From the NCBI RefSeq assembly GCF_000725285.1, contig NZ_CP007161.1:1287911-1351910 (forward strand): 64,000 nt of DNA. The letters run 5' to 3'. Shown in pieces: positions 32,410-41,443 of this stretch. Under the pieces are notes generated by a model. That model searched no databases. It was not told the DNA's origin and saw nothing but the letters and a program-made list of their open reading frames with translations. Numbering within the stretch: the first letter of the stretch is position 1; each line of letters opens with the position of its first letter. This stretch comes from Virgibacillus sp. SK37 (GTDB lineage: Bacteria > Bacillota > Bacilli > Bacillales > Amphibacillaceae). The translations under genes were made by a program, and so were the position numbers.

Positions 32410-34845
32410 TTATTGAATACTACCATTACTTTTCCTCTCAAAATACCCCTGCATCTTATAATCACAGATCTCCTCAGTCATTCTATGCAAAATCTCTTGA
32501 TCCTTAGCATTAACAGTAAAATTAACACCAAATTTTCCATCCTCAAAGAACACAAGCCTATCCTTGCCAACCCACTTACTCATTGGCATCTCCGCGATTA
32601 ATTTAGCAACTTTCTTTTCATCATATTCCCACATTGCTTTTGTGTTTTTACTCGAGAAGTCAATCTGCTTTCGGTAATTCTTTTCCATGTAGAACTGATG
32701 AAAATAGGGTGCTACTTTCTCAGGTGTTACAGGTACTAGCCAATCAGAAGGCCCTTTATCCAGTAGGTATTGGAGGACTACCATTTTATACGATTTGGTC
32801 ATCGTTTCTTTTTCTACTTTACTTAACCAATCATAATGCTTTTCATAAACAGTTGCTTCATGTTCGGTTAGTTCTCCGTATGTTTTTAAGAAAGCGAAGT
32901 AACCACCAAACGCCTGCTTGTATTCTTTGGAGTTTAGGCTGCCATACAGATGGACTTCTCTATATGTCGGCCTTCTGCCAAGCTGTGTTTTAACCTGGTA
33001 ATAGTCTTGGAAGATGCGTTCTCTTCTTGGGCTGCGCTTTTTCCGTAGTTCCTTCAACAAGTCTACTACTGCTGTATCGAGATGAACCTCGCATGTTGTG
33101 GGTACGATAGGCTCTATATTTTTTCTTGTTCCTTTCTTGTCGCCTTTTTCCTCTGTATCAAAGACACTCAACTTGGTGTCCGCATAGCGATAATTACCGA
33201 TGAGATCGATAATGACACATGAATTCTTCCCGGCAAATGTACGAAGTCCCCGTCCAATTTGCTGAGTAAAGACAACTAGTGATTCGGTCGGCCTCGCAAA
33301 TAAGAGCGTATCAACTGATGGAATATCCACCCCTTCATTAAACAGATCCACAGTAAAGATAATATCGAGCTCACCGGATTCTAGCATGCGGATGCTTTCT
33401 GTCCGTGAGTGGGTTTTGGATTGTGAAGTTAATGCAAGTGCATGGGCTCCATTCTCGTTGAAATAGTTTGCTAGAAATTCTGCCTGCTGAATGGAAGAGC
33501 AGAAGCCAAGTGTCCGAGTTTGTTTTAATTCTTTCCACTTGCGATAGATATGTTGTGCTCTTTCTGTTTGCAGTTGCCGGATCATGAGCTCATGCTGGTC
33601 ATATTTTGTGCCTAACCAGCGGATGGAAGAATAATCAATATCATCAAGTATGCCATGATAGGTAAAGGGAGTCAGCCAACCGCGCTGGATTGCTTCGATA
33701 AATGTGATTTCATAGGCGACGTTTCCTTCACAAATGGCAAACACATCCTGCCCATCTGTCCGCTCAGGTGTTGCTGTAAGGCCTAAAAGAAATTGTGGTT
33801 CAAAATAGTCGATAACATGCTGATAGCTTTTCGCTGCTGCATGGTGAAACTCATCTATAATAATGAGGTCAAATGCATTCGGAGCGAATTGATGTAACTG
33901 TTCCTGGATACTAAGGGTAAAGATCGAAGCAAAAAGCATGTCCTTGCTTGTATCCTTTTCCAGACCATAGAAAAGCCCACCTTGCATGCCTATAACCTGT
34001 TCAAAACTTTTCTTCGCCTGTTTTAAAATTTCTTCTCGATGCGCAATAAAGAGGATCCGCTTATACCTTTTGGCAAAGAATGCTGCTAAATAGGTTTTAC
34101 CAAGTCCAGTGGCCATGACGACCATTGCTTTGTTATACTCTTCTTCCAATGTAGCTTCAAGCGCAGTCAATGCCTCGGTTTGCGCCTGGCGTGGCTGGAG
34201 TTTGGTTGGATAATGAGCATTAGGCTCATTTGCTTCAGCTGGTAATGGTTCTTCTTCAGAAGGTAACGTTAGTTCCACTTCTTCTTGCTTGGTCCACGTT
34301 GTGAGGAGATCTGCATGGGTTGCGTGAAACTGATCATATTCTTGCTGATAGATTTTTAGTGACTCTGCATTAATAGACATCGTTTCATTGGCATAAAAAA
34401 GCTCAATAAATGCTTCCATTGCTTCATCAAACGTAGTATTTGAAGCAGTGCGCTGCATTTGCAAATTCCATTCCACACCTGACGTATATGCAGAACGGGA
34501 CATATTGGAGGATCCAACAATCAGGGAACCCTTTTCCTTATGTTTAAAGATATATGTCTTTGGATGAAAGGAAACACCATTACTTTTCCATAAACGAATT
34601 TCCAAATTCTCCTGCTGAAGATTCAGTAAACGATGGAGCGCTTTTGGCTGGGTGACATATAAATAATCACCGGTTAAAAACTTCACATCAGCACCATTTT
34701 TTAAGGCATGTTCCAACGCATCAAATATCATTTCGACACCTGACTTCATAATGAATGAACTCAAGATATAAATGGTTGAGGATTCCACCATTGCCTGTTT
34801 TATTTCCTCATGCAACTGACTTGTATGTAAGGAGATGTCCCTCAA
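32410..34845 (-). CDS. PLD-nuclease / SF2 helicase, second paralogue
   Basis: 811 aa. The PLD domain is at the extreme N-terminus: FHPKTYIFKHKEKGSLIVGSS then NMSRSAYTSGVEWNL (residues ~93-130). The helicase core has MATGLGKTYLAAFFA, IIIDEFHHAAAK, GLTATPERTDGQD and FTQQIGRGLR. A specific C-terminal region of about 250 aa follows in place of DUF3427 (DYYQVKTQLGRRPTYREVHL). It starts at TTG, overlapping the stop of the MazG-like gene (TTGA), so the two are translationally coupled. Domain logic matches the larger helicase on the opposite strand. Confidence 0.86.
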   Translation of the reverse strand: MRDISLHTSQLHEEIKQAMVESSTIYILSSFIMKSGVEMIFDALEHALKNGADVKFLTGDYLYVTQPKALHRLLNLQQENLEIRLWKSNGVSFHPKTYIFKHKEKGSLIVGSSNMSRSAYTSGVEWNLQMQRTASNTTFDEAMEAFIELFYANETMSINAESLKIYQQEYDQFHATHADLLTTWTKQEEVELTLPSEEEPLPAEANEPNAHYPTKLQPRQAQTEALTALEATLEEEYNKAMVVMATGLGKTYLAAFFAKRYKRILFIAHREEILKQAKKSFEQVIGMQGGLFYGLEKDTSKDMLFASIFTLSIQEQLHQFAPNAFDLIIIDEFHHAAAKSYQHVIDYFEPQFLLGLTATPERTDGQDVFAICEGNVAYEITFIEAIQRGWLTPFTYHGILDDIDYSSIRWLGTKYDQHELMIRQLQTERAQHIYRKWKELKQTRTLGFCSSIQQAEFLANYFNENGAHALALTSQSKTHSRTESIRMLESGELDIIFTVDLFNEGVDIPSVDTLLFARPTESLVVFTQQIGRGLRTFAGKNSCVIIDLIGNYRYADTKLSVFDTEEKGDKKGTRKNIEPIVPTTCEVHLDTAVVDLLKELRKKRSPRRERIFQDYYQVKTQLGRRPTYREVHLYGSLNSKEYKQAFGGYFAFLKTYGELTEHEATVYEKHYDWLSKVEKETMTKSYKMVVLQYLLDKGPSDWLVPVTPEKVAPYFHQFYMEKNYRKQIDFSSKNTKAMWEYDEKKVAKLIAEMPMSKWVGKDRLVFFEDGKFGVNFTVNAKDQEILHRMTEEICDYKMQGYFERKSNGSIQ

Positions 34846-35168
34846 TCGTCTTCAACCTCAATTAAATAGATTTTTTCATTAAAAGCACCGCGTTTTTCTG
34901 CTTTGTCTTTTCTAACTTTTTCTACTTCATCGATTGTAGCACCATGCTGCTTGGCAAGTGCATGCATGAGTTCCAGCACGTCTGCAAGCTCCTCCAGGGC
35001 TTCCTCATCTGTTGTTGCTTCCTGATATTCGGTAACTTCTTCATTTAATTTTTTCTTTAATTCTTCTATGTATCTTGTATTGTTTAGTATTTCTGTTTTT
35101 AACTCTTTACCAGTAGAATGAATAATTTCCGGGATGCGGTCACGGACTAATTTATGATATGTCGGCAT
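34842..35168 (-). CDS. MazG-like nucleoside triphosphate pyrophosphohydrolase
   Basis: 108 aa. Starts with YHKLVRDRIPEII, the signature of the small PRA-PH/MazG-like family. The metal-binding helices carry KLNEEVTEYQEA and EEALEELADVLELMHAL (ExxE ... ExxD). ATG 35168 has SD aaaggggg. It is the upstream partner of the 811-aa helicase, coupled through a TTGA overlap. A house-cleaning or alarm-nucleotide substrate is likely; which one is not readable. Confidence 0.87.
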   Translation of the reverse strand: MPTYHKLVRDRIPEIIHSTGKELKTEILNNTRYIEELKKKLNEEVTEYQEATTDEEALEELADVLELMHALAKQHGATIDEVEKVRKDKAEKRGAFNEKIYLIEVEDD

Positions 35169-35204
35169 TGTTTCTCCCCCTTTACGTTTAGTTTAATAAA
35201 GAAA

Positions 35205-35284
35205 TAGGAGAAAGAGCAACTATAAAACTATATGAGCCAGCTGATATACCAACGGTGGTAAAGATAATAAGCGATTTAACGTAA
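35205..35284 (+). pseudogene. C-terminal remnant of a second NUDIX gene
   Basis: The plus strand reads ATIKLYEPADIPTVVKIISD followed by LT and a stop. It aligns with the end of the NUDIX protein at 28710 (TIKW ... WAPADIPAVEKIMNDFS), with the ~15 residues between TIKW and PADIP deleted. It points away from the MazG-like gene and ends just before a terminator. This suggests a second NUDIX gene once lay beside the second helicase module. Confidence 0.5.
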
Positions 35285-35305
35285 TATAGTGCTCAAATTA
35301 CAATA

Positions 35306-35337
35306 AGCCAGAGGAACTTCTCCCCTGGCTCTTTTCT
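35306..35337. terminator. Terminator between the NUDIX remnant and the aldehyde dehydrogenase gene
   Basis: The arms agccagagg / cccctggct (one mismatch) enclose a 7-nt loop and are followed on the plus strand by cttttct. Weaker on the minus strand. Confidence 0.6.
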
Positions 35338-35338
35338 A

Positions 35339-36796
35339 TTAAAATGGATAATCTCTAAATTCTTTTTGAACAGATATCCATTTTCTTTCTGTAAATTCAT
35401 CAATTACATATGGGCTGCCAAAACGACCGATTCCGCTTTGTCGCATGCCACCAAATAAGGCGGTTGGTTCATCATTGACGGGCTGATCGTTAATGTGCGT
35501 CATACCGAATGCTAATTTTAAAGCATATTCTCTAGCTTTTTCTTCATCATTGGAGAAGATGGAAGAACTTAACCCGTACTGCGTTGCATTGGCCTTTTCG
35601 ATAACCTCGCTATCTGAGCTTGCTTTTGTAATAAGTGCCACTGGAGAAAAGAGTTCACTTTGTGCCACTTCACTGTCATTATCAACATTGCCAATTACAG
35701 TTGGTGTAAGAATGTTTCCAATACGTTCACCTTCTAACAGCATATCAAATCCAGCTTCTTTTGCCTTATTAATAATATCCTGTGCTCTTTCTACTTGTTT
35801 TTCGTTGATAAGGGGCCCAACAACGACGTCAGGGTCTCGTGGATCACCACATTTTAGCTCTTTTGCTTTAGCAACAAATTTTTCTGCAAACGCGTCATAG
35901 ACATCCTCATGCACAATAATTCGATTAATCGCCATACAAATTTGCCCTTGATGCAAGTGTTTCCCGAAGATAGCTGCATTAACGGCTTGATCAATATCTG
36001 CATCCTGAAGAACAGAGAATGGGCCATTACCGCCAAGTTCTAATGCAACTTCTTTTAATTCTTCTCCAGCGACTTTACCGATTTGGCGTCCAACTGGCGT
36101 GGATCCAGTAAAGCTAACAAGGTTTGCATCTTTATGGTTGAACATGCCATCACCAATAATTTCCGGTGTCGTTAAAATGGATTGGAATACACCAGCAGGA
36201 ATACCTGCTTCTTCATAAGCTTTAGCGATCGCAGAACCGGAAATAAGGCCACATTGGATATCTGCCTTGTGTATTACTGTGTTACCTAATGCTAACGCTG
36301 GCGCAATCGTGCGCATAGACAAGTATAGTGGAAAGTTGAATGGTGCGATGGAAGATATAACTCCTTTTGGTAATCGATAGTTTTCATTCACCTTATTTGG
36401 AATAATAGAAGGCTTTTCTTCAAATTTACCAATCTCATCAACCATTTTAATAGACTCTTCCATTAATCCAATTGTTAAATCTAATTCAAGATTTGCTTTA
36501 ACTTGCGTACTTCCGGATTCCAGTGTCAACATTTCAATTAGTGCTTCTTTGTTCTCTTTAAAATAACTCAATGCGTTAGTCATTACTTTTTTGCGAAGTT
36601 CGGCATCTTGCCCCCATAAAGTCTGAGCTTCTTTCGCTCCTTCAAATGCTTTATTCAACTGTTCTAACGAGGCAATATTAACTTTTGCCAAAACATCATT
36701 ATTATAAGGGTTAACCATATTTTGTTGGGTGCTTTCCTGCCCATCTACCCACACACCATTAATATAACTTTTATTCAATTCCTGATATTGATTCAT
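35339..36796 (-). CDS. NAD(P)-dependent aldehyde dehydrogenase (YfmT/benzaldehyde-type)
   Basis: 485 aa with the complete ALDH fold: APFNFPLYLSMRTIAPALAL near residue 150, the glycine motif FTGSTPVGRQIG, catalytic glutamate in ELGGNGPF (~255) and catalytic cysteine in GQICMAINR (~289). The closest subgroup is the aromatic/vanillin-type enzymes such as B. subtilis YfmT. ATG 36796 is chosen because aggaggca lies 10 nt upstream; the longer in-frame start at 36868 has an arginine-rich lead unlike the family. It is monocistronic. Confidence 0.88.
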   Translation of the reverse strand: MNQYQELNKSYINGVWVDGQESTQQNMVNPYNNDVLAKVNIASLEQLNKAFEGAKEAQTLWGQDAELRKKVMTNALSYFKENKEALIEMLTLESGSTQVKANLELDLTIGLMEESIKMVDEIGKFEEKPSIIPNKVNENYRLPKGVISSIAPFNFPLYLSMRTIAPALALGNTVIHKADIQCGLISGSAIAKAYEEAGIPAGVFQSILTTPEIIGDGMFNHKDANLVSFTGSTPVGRQIGKVAGEELKEVALELGGNGPFSVLQDADIDQAVNAAIFGKHLHQGQICMAINRIIVHEDVYDAFAEKFVAKAKELKCGDPRDPDVVVGPLINEKQVERAQDIINKAKEAGFDMLLEGERIGNILTPTVIGNVDNDSEVAQSELFSPVALITKASSDSEVIEKANATQYGLSSSIFSNDEEKAREYALKLAFGMTHINDQPVNDEPTALFGGMRQSGIGRFGSPYVIDEFTERKWISVQKEFRDYPF

Positions 36797-37073
36797 AAGA
36801 AAATGCCTCCTGTAAAAGTATAAGTGTTCTGGAGACCTAGGTTTCCTAAAGAGTCCCCTTCTTTTCATACCCTTTTCAATTATTTCACAAACAAAGGGGA
36901 ATGCCTTGCTAGAATACGCTTGTTCATTTCAGTAAGAAGTACCAAGCAAAATACAATGGAAAGGTGGAGAAGTTGCTTCGAAGATATTATTAAGTAGTAA
37001 TTAACTATTTAAAACAGGATGAATAGTAAGTTAAACTAAATGAGACGATTTAAATAAGAGAAAGGAAGAGGAT

Positions 37074-37262
37074 ATGGAGGAGATAGCAACCTGGATAAAA
37101 GTCATTGCAGTTATAAGTTTTGTTTTATCTTTTTATTTTACACTTACATTTTTTGAGAATGTATCTAAAGGTGATGAACGTGTTAATAAACAATTAAAAG
37201 CAGCAGCTGTGATCTGCTTCGGAATTGCTTTTCTTCTACCGCTACTTTTTAGCTTGCTGTAG
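37074..37262 (+). CDS. Small two-helix membrane protein, unknown function
   Basis: 62 aa with two hydrophobic helices (residues 8-27 and 42-61) separated by a basic loop (SKGDERVNKQLK). SD aggaagagg. It precedes the DUF5412 gene by 55 nt in the same direction. Not recognised. Confidence 0.6.
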   Translation: MEEIATWIKVIAVISFVLSFYFTLTFFENVSKGDERVNKQLKAAAVICFGIAFLLPLLFSLL

Positions 37263-37317
37263 ACCTGAGATATTTTCTTTAAACGTATACAGCAACTAAT
37301 ATGAAAGGAGGTAACTA

Positions 37318-37854
37318 GTGAATAAACAATACAACCTAGGATCCTTCTATTTGCTGCTTGCTTTAGCAGCATTGGTGGGATACGCAATTTATTCTAATAT
37401 AAACCACATGTGGTTAGTAGCACCGCCAAACTACATCCTGCTCCTCGGCAGTCTATGTATCTTGGTTCTAGCGATAAAAGGTTTAAAGTACAAGGAAAAT
37501 AGATTAGCAAGGATACGAAGCTGGATAACGGTTGCTTTTTCATCACTTTTATCCTTAGCCCTAATAATCACGGTAATTGTTACTTTTCTTGCCTCGACGA
37601 TGGGGGCAAGTGTACACATAAAAACAGCCAGCTCGCCTGATGAAAGCTATACACTTGAATTTTACCGATGGAATGCAGGTGCAGCAGGGTCACTCGGGAT
37701 CAGAGGGGAAATAAACGGCGCCCTTTGGACGAAGAAGAGATTCTATTATCAAGTAAATAAAGAGGATGTAAACATCACATGGGAAGATGAAAATACAGTT
37801 ACCATCAACAATCACACATTGCAACTGGATAAGGGAGAGACATACGGTTATTAA
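37318..37854 (+). CDS. DUF5412 family membrane-anchored protein
   Basis: 178 aa. The first ~100 residues contain three transmembrane helices. The C-terminal domain outside the membrane has SPDESYTLEFYRWNAGAAGS and ALWTKKRFYY, ending NNHTLQLDKGETYGY, a pattern I associate with DUF5412 of Bacillaceae. GTG start with SD ggaggta. Function unknown. Confidence 0.72.
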   Translation: MNKQYNLGSFYLLLALAALVGYAIYSNINHMWLVAPPNYILLLGSLCILVLAIKGLKYKENRLARIRSWITVAFSSLLSLALIITVIVTFLASTMGASVHIKTASSPDESYTLEFYRWNAGAAGSLGIRGEINGALWTKKRFYYQVNKEDVNITWEDENTVTINNHTLQLDKGETYGY

Positions 37855-37927
37855 CAGATAATAAACTTCTAATAATGATGCTTATTCATGTGCAATCTAT
37901 TATAATAGATGCAAGGGAGGTGAAAAG

Positions 37928-38167
37928 ATGGAGAACCAAATAATCACAATGCTTACTGACTTGGATAAAGAAATGAAAAGTATGCGTTCAGAGATAAACC
38001 AGGAAATAAGCGAAATGAATAAGCGATTTGATGCCATTGACGCTAAATTGGATAGTATTGTTGAGGGATTTGGGTTTACAACTACATCTAGTGACTTTGA
38101 CTTTTTGCTAAGTAAAGTAAACGAACTGGAAATGGAAGTTTATAAATTAAAGAAAAAGAGCTTGTGA
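37928..38167 (+). CDS. Small coiled-coil protein, unknown function
   Basis: 79 aa. Residues 1-45 and 55-79 are heptad-like helices (DLDKEMKSMRSEINQEISEM; NELEMEVYKLKKK) joined by a glycine-containing turn. SD ggaggtga lies 5 nt before ATG. A TATAAT at about 37899 may be its -10. Short proteins of this type occur singly in Bacillaceae; no function is known to me. Confidence 0.65.
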   Translation: MENQIITMLTDLDKEMKSMRSEINQEISEMNKRFDAIDAKLDSIVEGFGFTTTSSDFDFLLSKVNELEMEVYKLKKKSL

Positions 38168-38248
38168 TGTTCATTTGTCGGCTGGTATTCTGTGTAAACT
38201 AACAGAGCTTTAAGCAGTTCACAGTCTACGATTCCAGAGTAAATATTA

Positions 38249-38452
38249 CTACTTACCATACGCCTTTTTCGCATAATAAAAGGTTATGATTGTCGTAGTA
38301 ATTGCTAGCAGGAATACCAGCAAATATCCAAGAAGACTAATTAAAATACTATCTACAGGAGAACTGTAAAAGTAAATAGACCCAAGCAATCTGTGAAAAA
38401 AGCTAAAGCAGATGATAAAGTAAACTAGCTGTAAAATTTTAATTTTCGCCAC
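38249..38452 (-). CDS. Small membrane protein, unknown function
   Basis: 67 aa from GTG 38452, with two transmembrane helices (residues 7-25 and 35-57) and a basic tail. The SD cggagg abuts that GTG, which is too close. ATT 38443, 8 nt from the SD, is a candidate rare start giving 64 aa. Flanked by convergent and divergent genes, so it is alone. Confidence 0.5.
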   Translation of the reverse strand: MAKIKILQLVYFIICFSFFHRLLGSIYFYSSPVDSILISLLGYLLVFLLAITTTIITFYYAKKAYGK

Positions 38453-38682
38453 CTCCGATCCTCATTCGATGAATTATCTCCAACTCTTTTTACGAAGCGG
38501 ACCATGCTTCTCTCTTCATTAATTACTCCACAAGTATGAAATGCAGCAGCTCAACCTCCCATAGTTGCAAATATCTTTATCCGAAGCATTTTTTCTTCCT
38601 CTATTTTATAACCTTCCGGGACATTAATCCATCTCTTTGAATATGCTACTACTGGTGAGAACTTAAGTAGGAGTGATGAAGT

Positions 38683-39417
38683 ATGTATTGGTATGAACCC
38701 TATCGTGTCAACCAACCCCACGTAGTAGATGGCGCTTTCGGAGATGTGAATGGGGATGGTACGCTCGATTATGTGTTTTTAACAGCATTAAAAGCGGATG
38801 CGTCCAGCCCTTACTTGCAAGACATTACGCTAAATATCCAGGACGGGGCGACAAACAGGGTATATAATATTCCATTAAATAAAGATGGGAATTCCGGTTA
38901 TCAGCCTACCGTGTTTCTTGGCGATTTCACGGGTGACGGCATCAAAGATATTTTAGTTACGATTGATTCAGGTGGCTCTGGTGCCTTTACGTTTAATTAT
39001 ATTTACTCGTTTGTAAACAACCAGGCTAGAGAGTTATTTGATTTCAACAAATACAATGAACAAAATAAGTACAGTGTCACCTACTTGGATTATTATAAAG
39101 TAAATGTGTATAGCCCGGCGACAGGGCAGGCGTATGTTGTGGATATCAGCAACAGAGATGCAGAGTACCTATCACAGATTTATGATGAAAAGGGCATATT
39201 GAAGCAGCCTGTCCAGGGGATGTTTGATGGTGTCAGTGGATTCTATCCCGTAGATATGGATCGTGATGGGGTCTATGAAATTCAGGCATATCAGAAAATC
39301 AGTGGGCTTTATCATGCGGATTCCTTCGGGTATATCATCAATACATTAAAATGGGAACAAAATAAATTCTCTATTTGGCAGCAATGGATGGCGATCTACG
39401 GAAGCGAGCCAAAGTAA
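38683..39417 (+). CDS. FG-GAP/VCBS-type calcium-binding repeat protein
   Basis: 244 aa, no signal peptide. Three DxDxDG-like calcium loops are spaced along the chain: DVNGDGTLDYV (~25), DFTGDGIKDIL (~88) and DMDRDGVYEI (~188), as in FG-GAP/VCBS beta-propeller blades. The start MYWYEPYRVNQPHVV has SD taggagtga. The cellular location is unclear; without a signal it may be spore-associated, but that is speculation. It ends before a strong terminator. Confidence 0.72.
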   Translation: MYWYEPYRVNQPHVVDGAFGDVNGDGTLDYVFLTALKADASSPYLQDITLNIQDGATNRVYNIPLNKDGNSGYQPTVFLGDFTGDGIKDILVTIDSGGSGAFTFNYIYSFVNNQARELFDFNKYNEQNKYSVTYLDYYKVNVYSPATGQAYVVDISNRDAEYLSQIYDEKGILKQPVQGMFDGVSGFYPVDMDRDGVYEIQAYQKISGLYHADSFGYIINTLKWEQNKFSIWQQWMAIYGSEPK

Positions 39418-39475
39418 GCAAGACGGGAAGTAATAAAGATGTCCCTGTTGCCTGGAAAAACACTGTCCAAATAAA

Positions 39476-39522
39476 AAATAACGAGGTCGGAGGATTCATG
39501 CCTTCCACACCTCGTTATTTTT
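39476..39522. terminator. Bidirectional rho-independent terminator
   Basis: The stem aaataacgaggt / acctcgttattt with a further inner pairing (ggagg / ccttcc) and T runs. It separates the FG-GAP gene from the truncated cls. Confidence 0.9.
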
Positions 39523-39525
39523 CTT

Positions 39526-39984
39526 TTACAATACAGGAGAAATCAATCTCGAAACAGATTCCTTTAGTTGAATGATTTTCGGGCGTTTTTTGTATTCCTC
39601 CCATGTTATTTCTCTTGCTAGCGGAATATCTTTTTCAAAGGCGTCACGTAATTCCTCAGCTGTTTTTTCATCATATAAAAAAGCATTCACCTCAAAATTA
39701 AGCTTAAAGCTGCGGGGATCGATATTCGCTGTTCCCACAGATGCAGTTGTATCATCAACAACAAGTGATTTCGCATGAATAAATCCATTTTCATAGACAT
39801 AGATTTTGGCTCCAGCTTTCAACAGCTCACCAGCATGGGACAGGGTTGCCCAATAGACAAACATGTGATCAGGCTTATCAGGAATCATGACACGCACATC
39901 GACACCAGACATGGCAGCTATTTTCAATGCATCCAATAAGCTCTCATCTGGGATAAAGTAGGGTGTCTGTCCATAAATGACTGA
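39526..39984 (-). pseudogene. cls: Cardiolipin synthase, C-terminal fragment only
   Basis: The frame encodes ~152 residues beginning SVIYGQTPYFIPDESLLDAL and including the second PLD motif IHAKSLVVDDTTASVGTANI then DPRSF. It ends in the usual cls C-terminus. The first ~330 residues, both transmembrane helices and the first HKD motif are missing: upstream of 39984 the frame meets a stop and the similarity ends. An isolated second PLD half should be inactive. The longest ATG-started ORF here begins at 39936, but this is not a real start. Confidence 0.8.
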
Positions 39985-40070
39985 TTATTTAGTACTTTGA
40001 GATAAATCAATTGCTATGTGTATTCTTAAAGTGTAAATTGAAAGTAGAATACATGAGGAGAGTGATCTCA

Positions 40071-40295
40071 ATGAGCGATTGGCTTACTAGTTTACAAACA
40101 GATACACCACAGGAAGGGTTTGAACTGGCAATCACGTTGGCACGAAATGGAGTGGGGTACACCCAACCTTCAGCTGAAGTCAGAGAGAAATTAAGATCGG
40201 TATACGAGGATAATGCAGATAGTCTTATTGCATCTTCTCAAGTTATTGCGATTCACTATCAAACTGTTGCAGCAGCGAATAATTATTGGAAGTAA
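40071..40295 (+). CDS. Small soluble protein, unknown function
   Basis: 74 aa, starting MSDWLTSLQTDTPQEGFELA and ending VAAANNYWK. SD gaggag 10 nt upstream. Mostly helical composition, no cysteine, no signal. Not recognised. Same direction as the next small gene, 47 nt away. Confidence 0.6.
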   Translation: MSDWLTSLQTDTPQEGFELAITLARNGVGYTQPSAEVREKLRSVYEDNADSLIASSQVIAIHYQTVAAANNYWK

Positions 40296-40342
40296 TTAAT
40301 AGGAAATGGATGTTTAGATAAAAACTACAAGGTGGGAATGAA

Positions 40343-40525
40343 ATGGAAAAGAAGACATGCTCTGAGTGTAAAGGAGAAGAATTTGCTGAAGGAACGGATT
40401 TTATGGCTATCAAGCCGTTAGATAAGAAACTATCCAAAGGCTCAAACAAAATCTATACCTTCTGTCTGAATTGCGGAGAAGTTATATCTATAAGGGTTGA
40501 TAATCCAGAATTGTTTCGGAAGTAA
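40343..40525 (+). CDS. Small zinc-ribbon protein
   Basis: 60 aa with two CxxC pairs (CSECKGEEF near residue 5 and CLNCGEVIS near residue 41), the spacing of a zinc ribbon. Related ORFs in Bacillus are often labelled 'transcription initiation factor TFIIIB', which is only a name. SD aaggtggga. Function unknown. Confidence 0.7.
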   Translation: MEKKTCSECKGEEFAEGTDFMAIKPLDKKLSKGSNKIYTFCLNCGEVISIRVDNPELFRK

Positions 40526-40675
40526 ATATTATATGTTTGAAATGTCTCCTTCGCACAATGTGAGAGGAGTCTTTTTTTGCCAACTAGTTGGAATTTTTTG
40601 TTGTCTTCTCTGTAATCTATTAGTATGATCATGATACATACCTATTTTTATTCAAACAAAGGGGGTTTGTTGGAA

Positions 40676-41323
40676 ATGAAAATGATGAAAATAATCATTT
40701 ATTTAGGTATTGTCTTAGCAATATTTACAGGTTGTTCCACTGACACAAACGAGGAAGCAGAAGCTGATTCTCCGCAAACGAATGACGAGGCAGGATCTGA
40801 AGAAGCTGCAGGGGATAAGGAGAAGAATGAATCAACCAATGAGCAGGAAGCTTCTACTACGGAAAACGGGCAAAGTTCGGAAGGCAGTGTGCCTACAAAG
40901 GCAGATAGTAATTCCTCAAATAACAAAGAGAAGGAAGATATTTTAGCAACATATTCCAATGAACAAATTGAGTATGCGCGGGTATGGCGCCAGCTTGGAC
41001 CAAATCAAGAGGTAGAAGAAATAAATGTCCGTCACATACCTGCTGGGACCAAATTAAACGCGAAGGATGATACAAGCACGGTTTACCCGGATGATGTTAT
41101 CCAGTTATCAGGTGTACGGTTAGTAGATGGATCGGTAACCTATAGCGGAAATGGTGATGGCACAATAAATGTATATGATATTCCTTTACGCTGGGATGGG
41201 GTTTATCCAGCAGGTGAGAAATTTTACCATGATCTGATCGAGAATAATGAACAAATATCTATTGATCCAGGTGATGACAAGGAAATCGCAGAACTCATCA
41301 AGCGTATCCATGTGGAGAACTAG
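40676..41323 (+). CDS. Lipoprotein of unknown function with an acidic linker
   Basis: 215 aa. Signal peptide KIIIYLGIVLAIFTGC gives lipobox FTGC at cysteine ~20. A low-complexity acidic Ser/Glu/Asn linker covers ~22-85. The folded C-terminal ~120 residues (EQIEYARVWRQLGPN ... IPAGTKLNAKDDTSTVYPDD ... EQISIDPGDDKEIAELIKRI) resemble a cell-surface domain seen in Bacillaceae/Staphylococcus lipoproteins. ATG 40676 follows SD aaaggggg. Confidence 0.75.
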   Translation: MKMMKIIIYLGIVLAIFTGCSTDTNEEAEADSPQTNDEAGSEEAAGDKEKNESTNEQEASTTENGQSSEGSVPTKADSNSSNNKEKEDILATYSNEQIEYARVWRQLGPNQEVEEINVRHIPAGTKLNAKDDTSTVYPDDVIQLSGVRLVDGSVTYSGNGDGTINVYDIPLRWDGVYPAGEKFYHDLIENNEQISIDPGDDKEIAELIKRIHVEN

Positions 41324-41347
41324 AAGCATTCTTGTTTTAAACAAAAA

Positions 41348-41400
41348 AGCTAAAAGGCGGAAAGGAGGCAGGTATCTTTCGGTCTCTTAGCTGATCTTTC
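41348..41400 (+). terminator. Probable terminator after the lipoprotein gene
   Basis: Imperfect stem agctaaaaggcggaaag / ctttcggtctcttagct followed by gatctttcttc. The T run is interrupted. Confidence 0.45.
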
Positions 41401-41443
41401 TTCTATATATGCTACACATGATACTCCTCATTAAACGTGAATT

